Source of the DNA: Oscillospiraceae bacterium
GTDB lineage: Bacteria; Bacillota; Clostridia; Oscillospirales; Ruminococcaceae
Length of the DNA stretch: 64,000 nucleotides
Direction of reading: 5' to 3'
Assembly (NCBI GenBank): GCA_017414435.1
Contig: JAFQMN010000009.1
Span: 1-64,000, forward strand
Shown in pieces: positions 1 to 7,505 of this stretch (position 1 is the stretch's first letter; each line of letters begins with the position of its first letter). The position numbers were made by a program, and so were the translations under genes. The notes beneath the pieces are model-generated. The model did no database searches, was not told the DNA's origin, and was given only the letters and a program-made list of their open reading frames with translations.

Positions 1-242
1 ACGAGAGGACCGTAATTGACGCACCTCTGGTGCACCAGTTGTCACGCCAGTGGCACGGCTGGGAAGCTATGTGCGGAATGGATAAACGCTGAAGGCATCT
101 AAGCGTGAAACCAACCTCAAGATAAGATATGCCACTGAGTCAATCAGGTAAGACCCCTTCGAGACTAGGAGGTTGATAGGCGGTAGGTGTAAGAACAGTG
201 ATGTTTTAAGCTATACCGTACTAATAGGTCGAGGGCTTGACC
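1..242 (+). rRNA. 23S ribosomal RNA, 3' end (partial)
   Basis: The first 240 bases match the conserved 3' end of bacterial 23S rRNA, ending in the typical GTACTAATAGGTCGAGG stretch. The gene runs off the left edge, so only its last part is present. A 5S gene and tRNAs follow, the normal Firmicutes rRNA operon order. The exact 3' end is approximate. Confidence 0.95.
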
Positions 243-308
243 TTTAGTTCAAACACAGCAGTTTAAGTTATTCAATTTTGAGTGTACTAATGTATGCTCT
301 AATTAAGA

Positions 309-424
309 TCCGGTGTAGAAAACGGCGAGGCAACACCTGTTACCATACCGAACACAGAAGTTAAGCTTGCTGGTGCCAAAGATACTTGGCGGGAAGCTGC
401 CTGGGAAAATAGGGATATGCCGGA
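309..424 (+). rRNA. 5S ribosomal RNA
   Basis: About 116 nt with the terminal helix TCCGG (309-313) pairing with CCGGA (420-424), and the conserved internal CCATACCGAACACAGAAG loop near 343-360. It sits about 65 nt after the 23S end, as expected in an rRNA operon. Ends are good to a few bases. Confidence 0.95.
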
Positions 425-494
425 ATCGAATTAATATAAGTATGGCAGTGTTTAAATTTAAGCATTGCCATACGAGTGTATTAAGGGGAGACGT

Positions 495-570
495 ACACCA
501 TTAGCTCAGCTGGTAGAGCAACTGACTCTTAATCAGTGGGTCCGGGGTTCGAGTCCCCGATGGTGTACCA
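495..570 (+). tRNA. tRNA-Lys (anticodon CTT)
   Basis: Complete cloverleaf. The acceptor arm ACACCAT (495-501) pairs with ATGGTGT (560-566), followed by A and an encoded CCA. The anticodon loop CTCTTAA gives anticodon CTT, lysine. First of four tRNAs following the 5S gene, probably cotranscribed with it. Confidence 0.96.
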
Positions 571-611
571 GGAATTTTTCAGTTAAATTATTTTACTATT
601 AAAAAAGATAT

Positions 612-687
612 TCCTCCTTAGCTCAGTTGGTAGAGCATGCGGCTGTTAACCGCAGGGTCGTTGGTTCGAGCCCAACAGGGGGAGCCA
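612..687 (+). tRNA. tRNA-Asn (anticodon GTT)
   Basis: Complete cloverleaf. The acceptor TCCTCCT (612-618) pairs, with a G-U, with AGGGGGA (677-683); discriminator G and encoded CCA follow. The anticodon loop CTGTTAA reads GTT, asparagine. Confidence 0.96.
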
Positions 688-906
688 ATTTTAATTTAGC
701 AATAATCATAAGAGTTATCTACAACAGAACAAGAGTTCAAAATCGCCTGAAAAGTGAAACAAAAAGCACCAAAAATTAAAGAAAAGTAACGAAATTTGCT
801 CAAAAAGATAAGATTTTGCACCAAAAAATATCAAGCAAAAATAACGTTAAAATGCACAAGTCATCAAAAGATAGTAGATTGAATGGTGTAATAATAGCGT
901 TAGTAA

Positions 907-983
907 GGGCCTTTAGCTCAGTTGGTTAGAGCAACCGGCTCATAACCGGTTGGTCCGGGGTTCGAGTCCCTGAAGGCCCACCA
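907..983 (+). tRNA. tRNA with CAT anticodon (tRNA-Ile2 favoured, elongator Met possible)
   Basis: The acceptor GGGCCTT (907-913) pairs with AAGGCCC (973-979), then A and encoded CCA. The loop CTCATAA gives anticodon CAT. The acceptor and anticodon arms resemble Firmicutes tRNA-Ile2, whose C34 is turned into lysidine by TilS, more than elongator Met. It is not the initiator, because the first acceptor pair is Watson-Crick and the anticodon stem lacks three G-C pairs next to the loop. The isotype is uncertain from sequence alone. Confidence 0.85.
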
Positions 984-1018
984 ATATGCAAAAAGTTATA
1001 GTTTAACATTAAAAATAT

Positions 1019-1095
<77 letters not shown>

Positions 1096-1102
1096 ATCGA
1101 AT

Positions 1103-1144
1103 AAACACCCAGTAAGCTGATGCTTACTGGGTGTTTTGCCTTTT
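1103..1144 (+). terminator. Rho-independent terminator of the rRNA/tRNA operon
   Basis: Perfect inverted repeat AAACACCCAGTAAGC (1103-1117) / GCTTACTGGGTGTTT (1122-1136) with a four-base loop TGAT, followed by a T-rich tail. It lies immediately after tRNA-fMet. Confidence 0.95.
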
Positions 1145-1290
1145 AAATTCCGAATTTTAATTCTATAAATAACAGATGATTGCTAAGCAAATGCTTATTA
1201 ATAGTAAAATAGACAAATTGAATTATTTTTTTAAAATAAATAGATTGGTTAATGTGTTTATTAAAAAAATAAGGTTAAATTTAGAATATT

Positions 1291-1337
1291 ATAGTAAAAA
1301 TCCACTGGTATTAGAGGGTGGATTTTTACTATTTTTA
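1291..1337. terminator. Long hairpin upstream of the RiPP cluster
   Basis: The 15-base arm 1291-1305 (ATAGTAAAAATCCAC) is exactly complementary to 1318-1332, with a 12-base loop and T-rich flanks on both sides. It could terminate transcription in either direction and would insulate the RiPP cluster from the rRNA operon. Confidence 0.6.
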
Positions 1338-1345
1338 TAATAAGA

Positions 1346-1375
1346 TTGTTAGTTTTAAGGCTATTAACTTATAAA
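1346..1375 (+). promoter_or_regulatory. Candidate promoter of the RiPP operon
   Basis: TTGTTA at 1346-1351 and TATAAA at 1370-1375, 18 bases apart, lie just after the hairpin at 1291-1332. This is a moderate sigma-A-like match. It implies a leader of about 250 nt before the precursor gene. Confidence 0.4.
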
Positions 1376-1633
1376 AGATTAAATTAAAAAGCTACAATTT
1401 AACGACAAAATTCGACAAAAATGGGGGGGTATTGCTAGAACTGATGGGTAATAGTACCATAACTGTAGAACAAAAAAATTATAAATTATAGAGATTATAT
1501 TTGAAAGGGGGGAGCATTAGATACGGTTATTTAATGTATGAAAGGAGGCATAGAAAGATTTATTAAAAGAATAACAATTATAAATTATACTTTTTATCTA
1601 AACATTTTATTTATATAGGAGGAATTAATATTT

Positions 1634-1864
1634 ATGAACGATCTAAAAATAATCGAAGAAATTGAATTACAAGAAAGTGATGAAATTGCTGGTTGCAATT
1701 GTTTAGGTTGCGCAGTAGGGGTAGCTTGTGTTGCTTGTGCTGGCTGTTTAGCTTGTGTATTTCCACCAGCAGCAGCAGTAGCAGCTGGTGCTTCAGGAGG
1801 GGGTGCTTTTGCAGCTGCTTTAGGTGCCGCAACCGCTGTGGCTGTTGCAGGAGGGAAGGCGTAA
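1634..1864 (+). CDS. Cys/Ala/Gly-rich RiPP precursor peptide, sactipeptide-like
   Basis: A 76-residue peptide with a strong AGGAGGA site (1617-1623) 10 bases before the ATG. Residues 1-20 form an acidic, Cys-free leader ending in DEIAG. Residues 21-76 form the core: seven Cys (21, 23, 26, 32, 35, 38, 41), Pro-Pro at 44-45, then a Cys-free half that is mostly Ala, Gly and Val. The spacing C32-X2-C35-X2-C38-X2-C41 equals that of the sactipeptide thurincin H, and thuricin CD peptides have the same Cys-rich then hydrophobic layout. The next gene overlaps it and encodes a radical-SAM/SPASM enzyme, the usual maker of Cys-sulfur-to-alpha-carbon bonds. It is not SCIFF (six Cys in 45 residues) by spacing. 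That it is a RiPP is well supported; class, leader cleavage after Gly20 and antibacterial activity are inferred. Confidence 0.85.
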   Translation: MNDLKIIEEIELQESDEIAGCNCLGCAVGVACVACAGCLACVFPPAAAVAAGASGGGAFAAALGAATAVAVAGGKA

Positions 1865-3276
1865 TGGCAACCTTAACAAAGATTTTAGAATTAGAAAGCA
1901 GTTTAGGCAACACATATATTTATGATGATGTTTCAGGGCATATATTTAATTTTGTTGATAAGGATGATATAACAAAAATCACAAAGTACCGAGGGTTATG
2001 TTATCCTAAAAACAATGTTAAACTTGATATCACTAATTGTGATATCAAGTTTGCATTATACAATTTAGGAGTAGGATTTAAACAATTGCTTTTAGAAGTA
2101 ACTTCCATATGTAATTTTAGATGTAAATATTGTACATATTCTGGTCATTATAAGCATACAAGAAATCATGGGGAAATGAATATGGATTTTGTTGTTGCAA
2201 AAAGAGCGATAGACTATTATTTTGAAAATTTTGAAATAGCGTATAAAAGAAATGCACAGAAAAAACCTATTATTTCTTTTTATGGAGGGGAACCTTTAAT
2301 AAATTTTACCTTAATAAAAAAAATTGTTAATTATATAAATGATACCTTCCCAAAATTCGAAGTTGATTATCATATAACGACTAACGGATTTTTAATGGAC
2401 GATATTGTGTCCGATTTTCTATATAAGAATAATTTTTATATTTTGTTGAGTTTGGATGGCAATAAAGAAAACCATGATAGAAATAGATTAACAGCAAATA
2501 ATAATAAAACTTTTGATAAGATCTTTGCTAATTATATTCAATTTAAAAATAAATACCCAAGCGCAAGGATATTTATTTCTGCATGTTATGACTATAAAAC
2601 TGATCTTAATAAGATGATGAATTTTTTTGATGGGAATAAAATACGTGTAATTCAAGTTAATCCAGTTGATTTTAACACTAATACATATTATAATCAATTT
2701 TCTTCTAGAGATGTATTGAATTTTTCGAAGCAACTTAGTAGTTTAAGAAAGTTGTATGTAGATAAATCTATTCGAAAGGTATTAGAAAAAAACAAGTTTT
2801 TAGCGGCGTTTTTAACACCAAGTTATGCTGGAATAGCTTATCATAATATGCTTGGGGAGCATAATATTTCTATAAAGCCTTATACAGGTTCTTGCATTCC
2901 TGGTGAAAAAATGTATATCACTACGAATGGAGATATAAAACCTTGCGAAAAAGTTGGGGATTCTCTTATAATAGGCAATGTTTTTAATGGTTTAGATTTT
3001 ACAAAAATACGAGATATCCTAAATGAGTTGAATAATAAGGCTATAAACAACTGTTCTAAATGCTCAATCTCAAAATTATGTACTTTATGTTACAAGAATT
3101 TTCAGAGTGTAGATGGAGCGATAAATGTAGATCGTAAATGGTGTCGAAAAGAAATGGCAGACAAAAAATATATGTTAGAAGAATATATATCTTTGTTGGA
3201 AAAAAATCCCACTTTATTTGAAGAAATGACAACAGACTATTATAAGCAGCTAGAATTGGGAGGCGGTATGTTTTAA
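1864..3276 (+). CDS. Radical SAM/SPASM peptide maturase 1
   Basis: 470 aa from the ATG in the TAATG overlap with the precursor stop. A longer reading frame upstream overlaps the precursor out of frame and is rejected. The radical SAM cluster motif CNFRCKYC lies at residues 83-90 (Cys83, 87, 90) and the GGEP motif at 141-144. The C-terminal SPASM domain carries Cys344, 361, 397, 400, 406, 409 and 427, enough for two auxiliary 4Fe-4S clusters. About 80 residues precede the radical SAM core, the size expected of a peptide-recognition domain, though I cannot confirm that fold. SPASM enzymes next to Cys-rich precursors install thioether bonds, so this is the leading candidate for the main crosslinking enzyme. 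Confidence 0.9.
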   Translation: MATLTKILELESSLGNTYIYDDVSGHIFNFVDKDDITKITKYRGLCYPKNNVKLDITNCDIKFALYNLGVGFKQLLLEVTSICNFRCKYCTYSGHYKHTRNHGEMNMDFVVAKRAIDYYFENFEIAYKRNAQKKPIISFYGGEPLINFTLIKKIVNYINDTFPKFEVDYHITTNGFLMDDIVSDFLYKNNFYILLSLDGNKENHDRNRLTANNNKTFDKIFANYIQFKNKYPSARIFISACYDYKTDLNKMMNFFDGNKIRVIQVNPVDFNTNTYYNQFSSRDVLNFSKQLSSLRKLYVDKSIRKVLEKNKFLAAFLTPSYAGIAYHNMLGEHNISIKPYTGSCIPGEKMYITTNGDIKPCEKVGDSLIIGNVFNGLDFTKIRDILNELNNKAINNCSKCSISKLCTLCYKNFQSVDGAINVDRKWCRKEMADKKYMLEEYISLLEKNPTLFEEMTTDYYKQLELGGGMF

Positions 3277-4361
3277 TGTTTTTTAGACTTTTACCAGAAG
3301 TATATTTAGTTGTAGGGAAGAACAAGTCTCTTTTACAAAATTTGGTATTAAAAAAGTGTGTATGGATAAATTCTAGGTTATCTGATTTAATAAAAAAGTG
3401 TGAAAATAACAGGCCAATTCCGTGGGAGCACTTTAATATATTAAAACAATTAGAGACAGAAGGTTGGGGAAAAGTTACTGACACTCCAATTTTTATTGAT
3501 AAATTAAGACTTAATAATGTGTTTAATGAAAAAAAATTCCACAAAGATTCACCAATGATTAATTTTGCAACAATTAAATTAACCAACAATTGCAATCTTT
3601 CCTGTGATAAATGCAATCATTTATTTTGTCCGACATGTTTTAAGAAAAGTGGCGAGAACTCTTCATTTACTTTGAACAAGTTAAAACAATTAATATATAA
3701 TCTAAAGTTTTATGGTTGTAAAAACATTAATGTAACAGGAGGAGAAGCTTATTTATGTTCGGATTTTCTGAATATATATGAATTCATATTAGAAAATGAA
3801 ATAAATATAATTATAAATACTAATGGTTTAATAAAATTTAAAAATGTTTTGTTTGAGACGCCGATTTGTATTTCTTTATTCGATAAAAGCAATTTAAATA
3901 AAATAATAGAAAACTTTAAAGATTTTAAAACAGTTATATTGCTAGCTTTTGATGTTTTAAAAACTAAGGAAAAATTAAAAATACCTACTCAATGGACGTT
4001 CAGACAAGCAACTCAAGGAGAACCTTATATTCATAAAAACAATTTGGTTAATATGGACATAAATAGTTTTTTTGCACGTAAAGATAAAAATTATTGCCTT
4101 AATAATAAGATAGCTATATTGGAAAATGGGGATGTGTATCCATGCTTAGGAGCATGGAAGCGGATTTGTGCAATAGGAAATATTTTTTATGATGATTGGA
4201 ATATAATAATTAAAAATTTATTGCAAAAATACTGGTTGAATAATATAGACAACAAAACAAAGTGCAAACACTGTGAATTTAGGTATGCGTGTAATAGTTG
4301 TGTATTTTTAGATTCGGAGAAAAGCTGTTTTTATGATGTAGAGGTGGGACAATGGAAATAA
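3276..4361 (+). CDS. Radical SAM/SPASM peptide maturase 2
   Basis: 361 aa; its ATG again sits in a TAATG overlap with the preceding stop. The radical SAM motif CNLSCDKC is at residues 106-113, followed by an extra CPTC at 118-121 and a GGEA motif. A shorter SPASM-like C-terminus has Cys274, 290, 330, 333, 339, 342 and 351. The roughly 100-residue N-terminal region is unrelated to that of maturase 1 and could be a recognition domain. Two different radical SAM enzymes beside one precursor recalls thuricin CD (two enzymes, two peptides). Here the second may act on a different set of Cys or add another modification; the sequence does not say which. Confidence 0.87.
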   Translation: MFFRLLPEVYLVVGKNKSLLQNLVLKKCVWINSRLSDLIKKCENNRPIPWEHFNILKQLETEGWGKVTDTPIFIDKLRLNNVFNEKKFHKDSPMINFATIKLTNNCNLSCDKCNHLFCPTCFKKSGENSSFTLNKLKQLIYNLKFYGCKNINVTGGEAYLCSDFLNIYEFILENEINIIINTNGLIKFKNVLFETPICISLFDKSNLNKIIENFKDFKTVILLAFDVLKTKEKLKIPTQWTFRQATQGEPYIHKNNLVNMDINSFFARKDKNYCLNNKIAILENGDVYPCLGAWKRICAIGNIFYDDWNIIIKNLLQKYWLNNIDNKTKCKHCEFRYACNSCVFLDSEKSCFYDVEVGQWK

Positions 4362-5113
4362 TAGCAATCGAATTGTCTAAAAAAATAAAAGATAAAAATA
4401 TATTAAATTCGGTATACTTACATGTTAAAAAAGGAGAAATTTATGGGTTAATTGGGCCTAATGGAGCGGGGAAAACCTCTTTAATTAGAACTTTGTTAGG
4501 CATCTACAAGCCTACATCTGGAAGCGTAACAATAAATGGGGTATCTCCTGTTGATAAGGAATTCATAAAGTTAAAGTATAAAATAGGGGTGGTTATGGAT
4601 CATTTAGGACTATATAAAGATTTGACGGTTTGGGAAAACTTAGAATTTTTTCATCGTATTTATTTCCCAAATGCAAAAAAAAACATCAGAAAAGAAGATA
4701 TAGAGTTGGCGTTAAAAATAACAAATATGCATCATAAAAGATATGAGAATATAGTCTTTTTGTCAAGAGGCCAGAAACAGAGATTGGCGATTTCTAGAGC
4801 TCTTGTTATAAAGCCAAAATTGCTTGTATTAGACGAGCCAACAACGGGTTTGGATGTTGAGGGTAGAATATTGTTACGCGAACTTTTAAAGAACATTAAT
4901 GATATGGGAATAACGATACTACTAAGTTCACATAATTTGAATGAATTACAAAAAATTTGTTCAACATTTGCCTTTATAAATCATGGTAAAATTGTTGAGG
5001 AATCAAACTTTAATGAATTGAAAATAAAATATAAGTTATTTGGGAAAGAATTCAGTTTAGAAGATATTTATCAAGAAATATTTAAACTCGATTATAAAAA
5101 GGATAGAGAATAA
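4352..5113 (+). CDS. ABC transporter ATP-binding protein of the RiPP cluster
   Basis: 253 aa. Walker A GPNGAGKT at residues 35-42, signature LSRGQ at 137-141, Walker B with DEP at 161-163, and H-loop His194: a complete, apparently active ATPase of the CcmA/drug-export type. The start lies inside the end of maturase 2 (10-nt overlap), so the two are cotranscribed. It should energise export of the peptide or self-immunity together with the membrane protein at 5595. There is no fused C39 peptidase, so leader removal must be done elsewhere. Confidence 0.93.
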   Translation: MEIIAIELSKKIKDKNILNSVYLHVKKGEIYGLIGPNGAGKTSLIRTLLGIYKPTSGSVTINGVSPVDKEFIKLKYKIGVVMDHLGLYKDLTVWENLEFFHRIYFPNAKKNIRKEDIELALKITNMHHKRYENIVFLSRGQKQRLAISRALVIKPKLLVLDEPTTGLDVEGRILLRELLKNINDMGITILLSSHNLNELQKICSTFAFINHGKIVEESNFNELKIKYKLFGKEFSLEDIYQEIFKLDYKKDRE

Positions 5114-5545
5114 TGAAGAATAATACATTTTATAATATGTATGTTTACTATAATTTTTCTATATATATTATAGATTTTTTATTTTATTGTTAGGATTATT
5201 GTATGTGATTTTTATGAGGATGTAGAAGTGATTATAACATGTTTTTTATTCCTCAGAATAATATGTTCATTTTATTTCCTTTTCATCTTGTTCATTTATT
5301 TAACAACATTCAAATGTCATGTGGCTGAAAAGTTTCACATTAGTAAAGCTAGGGCTTATTGCAAATACATTTATACAGCATAACAGTTTTTTAAAATTTT
5401 TAAGTTTTCTATATTAGCAGCTTTATTTGTATATTCTCTTTACTTATTTATATATTTAATGCTTTCTACATTGTCTATAAAAAGAATAAAATGGACCATA
5501 AATATTATAATTGCGTTAATAACTGTGTTTGCTTTTTTTATTTAA
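5113..5545 (+). pseudogene. Decayed membrane-protein gene (probable permease subunit)
   Basis: An ATG at 5113 overlaps the ATPase stop as TAATG, like the other junctions, and reads about 26 codons before a stop at 5191. A second frame opens at 5174 and gives strongly hydrophobic segments up to TAA 5381-5383. The same frame then continues through another roughly 53 hydrophobic codons to TAA 5543-5545. One indel, probably in the T6 run 5175-5180, plus one point change at 5381 would restore a roughly 140-residue protein with about four TM segments. It was probably a transporter or immunity subunit. It is either a real pseudogene or carries sequence errors; two lesions favour decay. Confidence 0.65.
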
Positions 5546-5594
5546 ACTTTAAAAATTGTCATTTTAAAAATTTTAATGGAGGTTAATAAATTAT

Positions 5595-6254
5595 ATGAAG
5601 GCACTGCTGTTCAAAAGATATTTAGAGTTAGTACATAATAAAGTAAAATTGGTTCTATTTTTTATATTGCCAACAATGTATTTTTTGTTAACAATATATT
5701 TTGATGTACCTATAAAAAAAATAGCGATTTATTGCCCATTATTTGTTTCTTTGTTGCACGTTTTTGTTTTTTGGAACCCAGAAGATATAGTTTTATGTGG
5801 AAACCTTATTTTTACACCATTAACTACGAAAAAAATATGGCTTATAAATGCAATATCTTCTGCTGTAGGATATTATATTTATTGTTGTTTGATATTTGCG
5901 ATTAGTATATGCGTGCATTGCATATATTTTAATTTATTTATCCCATTTTCGCATTTGCTTTATAGTATGCTAAATGTGGTACTAGCGATAGGCATTACTG
6001 TGTTTTCATCATTATCGAATATAGAAAATACGTTAATAAAGCAATGGATTGCTTCATTGGGAAGTTTGTTCAATATGTTTTCATTTATATTTTTTTTATT
6101 TTTACATCATTATTTTCCTGCGGAGTTAAGAGTGATAATATTTTTTAATATTATAGGTATAATTTTATTTATTTTTGCTTTAACATTGAATATGAAAATA
6201 AACAACGAAAAAATATTATGTTTTTCCGATAACATTTATATTATAGGGAGGTAA
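5595..6254 (+). CDS. Polytopic membrane protein, ABC-2-type permease-like
   Basis: 219 aa with about six hydrophobic segments and short loops, the size and layout of small ABC-2 or lantibiotic-immunity permeases. A good site (AATGGAGG near 5575-5582) precedes the ATG. Its position after the ATPase suggests they form the exporter or immunity pump. The primary sequence is too diverged for a firm family call. Confidence 0.7.
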   Translation: MKALLFKRYLELVHNKVKLVLFFILPTMYFLLTIYFDVPIKKIAIYCPLFVSLLHVFVFWNPEDIVLCGNLIFTPLTTKKIWLINAISSAVGYYIYCCLIFAISICVHCIYFNLFIPFSHLLYSMLNVVLAIGITVFSSLSNIENTLIKQWIASLGSLFNMFSFIFFLFLHHYFPAELRVIIFFNIIGIILFIFALTLNMKINNEKILCFSDNIYIIGR

Positions 6255-7054
6255 TGGGCTTGTGGAATAAAATATTTATAAGCAAGAAATATCTACCTGA
6301 AGATATTATATATAATTGTATAGAAACATATGAAAAAAATGATATATTTTTGGAAAAAAATTCATATTATTATGAAGAAAAACAGAAATTATGTAAATCA
6401 AAAGTTAGTCATGCAAAATTTAAAGAATTTGTAGATCATACAAAAGGAAGTGTTTTTACATCATTTAATATGGTTTCTTCTAGGGATATTAAAAACATAC
6501 GGTTATACACGAAAAGCACAGTATATGACATTTTTTTGAATAAGTTTTTATATGTAAAGCCAGATTTTTGGGATAAAAATTGCTTTGTAAATTTTAGCAA
6601 AATTGTATATGAAAATTCCACTTACCCTTTTTTAATAATTGATTTAAGAGATTCTAGTGGAGGTTATATTAAAACTTGTATAAATATATGCAATATTTTT
6701 CTGCATGATTGCGAAATTGTAAAATTAATATATAAAAATAAAAAGGTTAGTTATTATGCAAATGAAAACAATTTTAAATTTAAAAAAATATTTATAATAG
6801 TAAATAATAATACAATGAGCAGTGCTGAAATTTTAGCTTATTCTTTAAAAGTAAATTTGAAAGAGGCTCTTATTTTAGGAGAAGATACCTTTAATAAAAA
6901 TTTCGGGCAACTTCAATTGATAAATAAAAAATATAGATATGTGTTTTCTATTCCAACATTTTTTTGGGATGTTTGTGGGGAATATGATAAAACAATTACA
7001 TATTTGCCAAGAAAAGAAATTTTTGATTATATTTTTATGTGTACATGTATATAA
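6254..7054 (+). CDS. S41-family (C-terminal-processing-like) protease of the RiPP cluster
   Basis: 266 aa; the ATG overlaps the permease stop (TAATG). The C-terminal half has the S41 pattern: LIIDLRDSSGG near residues 128-138, then NNNTMSSAEILA with candidate nucleophile Ser189 (or 190), and GEDTFNKNFGQ with candidate general base Lys215. Compared with CtpA/Prc, where Lys is 25 residues after Ser, the spacing is 25 or 26. There is no PDZ domain and no signal peptide, so a cytoplasmic or membrane-associated location is likely. As the only peptidase in the cluster it may remove the leader, degrade unmodified precursor or confer immunity; the choice is inference. Confidence 0.8.
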   Translation: MGLWNKIFISKKYLPEDIIYNCIETYEKNDIFLEKNSYYYEEKQKLCKSKVSHAKFKEFVDHTKGSVFTSFNMVSSRDIKNIRLYTKSTVYDIFLNKFLYVKPDFWDKNCFVNFSKIVYENSTYPFLIIDLRDSSGGYIKTCINICNIFLHDCEIVKLIYKNKKVSYYANENNFKFKKIFIIVNNNTMSSAEILAYSLKVNLKEALILGEDTFNKNFGQLQLINKKYRYVFSIPTFFWDVCGEYDKTITYLPRKEIFDYIFMCTCI

Positions 7055-7340
7055 TTTTAACATATCTTAAAATGTCAATATTAGTCTTGAACTATGTTTT
7101 ACTTTTTAAAATTGGATAAAGAATATGAATTATATGTTTATAACACTAATAGTTTATGAAATAGGAATAAGATATTGATGAACAATTTTATATAATTGTA
7201 CGTATTGAATAAATCGGCATTTATCAATCTAATAAGAATTTATTTGCAGAAAGAAATGTATAAAGTTTAGAAGATATTTTTTATTTTAGACTTATTAGAA
7301 AAATTTTCTTGAAATAGGGGCACGGAAATTAAATTATCAT

Positions 7341-7390
7341 ATATAAATAAGTTAGAGATATTTATATCTCTAACTTATTTATATATTTCA
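7341..7390. terminator. 20-bp perfect inverted repeat, probable terminator of the RiPP operon
   Basis: The arm at 7341-7360 is exactly complementary to 7365-7384 with a four-base loop TTTA, followed by a T-rich run. The stem is AT-rich but long. It lies between the protease gene and the alaS promoter. Confidence 0.65.
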
Positions 7391-7437
7391 TAATAATAGA
7401 AGACTAACCACTATAATATTTTAAGATTCCAAACAGC

Positions 7438-7466
7438 TTGCAAAGGAACTTTTTAGGTGGTATAAT
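7438..7466 (+). promoter_or_regulatory. alaS promoter
   Basis: TTGCAA (7438-7443), 17-base spacer, perfect TATAAT (7461-7466). The start codon is 40 bases downstream, so the leader is short and cannot hold a T-box. Confidence 0.8.
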
Positions 7467-7505
7467 ATAATTTATAAATTATGTTTTAAGGTCAGGAGTT
7501 TTTTT

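Larger units (their letters stand above)
1096..1633. other. Intergenic region between the tRNA array and the RiPP cluster
   Basis: Apart from the terminator at 1103-1144, this stretch holds a second inverted repeat at 1291-1332 and a promoter candidate at 1346-1375. There are several G-runs near 1423-1429 and 1505-1512. A possible micro-ORF starting at 1501 (TTG, about 21 codons) has no convincing ribosome binding site and is not called. The length (about 250 nt from the promoter candidate to the precursor start) leaves room for leader regulation, but I see no known riboswitch. Confidence 0.6.
7055..7505. other. Intergenic region after the RiPP cluster
   Basis: This AT-rich stretch has no credible gene. 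It contains a long terminator-like palindrome at 7341-7384 and the alaS promoter at 7438-7466. I looked for a T-box before alaS and for a copy of the tRNA-fMet 3' end that could mark an attachment site, and found neither. Confidence 0.6.

Noticed and set aside
1501..1566. Micro-ORF in the RiPP leader
   Set aside because: About 21 codons from a TTG without a ribosome binding site; no precursor-like composition.
1693..1863. Upstream extension of the first maturase frame by 57 codons
   Set aside because: It overlaps the precursor gene out of frame, has no ribosome site and gives a Cys/Ser-rich low-quality sequence; the ATG at 1864 is coupled to the precursor stop.
1634..1864. Classification of the precursor as SCIFF or CXXX-repeat peptide
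   Set aside because: Seven Cys lie within 21 residues with mostly CXX spacing, which fits neither six-Cys-in-45 nor CXXX repeats.
1632..1913. Leu/Gln-rich antisense reading frame over the precursor
   Set aside because: It is the complement of the Ala/Gly/Cys repeat codons, with no ribosome site and no plausible protein character.
7055..7505. T-box riboswitch before alaS
   Set aside because: No T-box consensus or specifier stem was seen, and the promoter leaves a leader of only about 35 nt.
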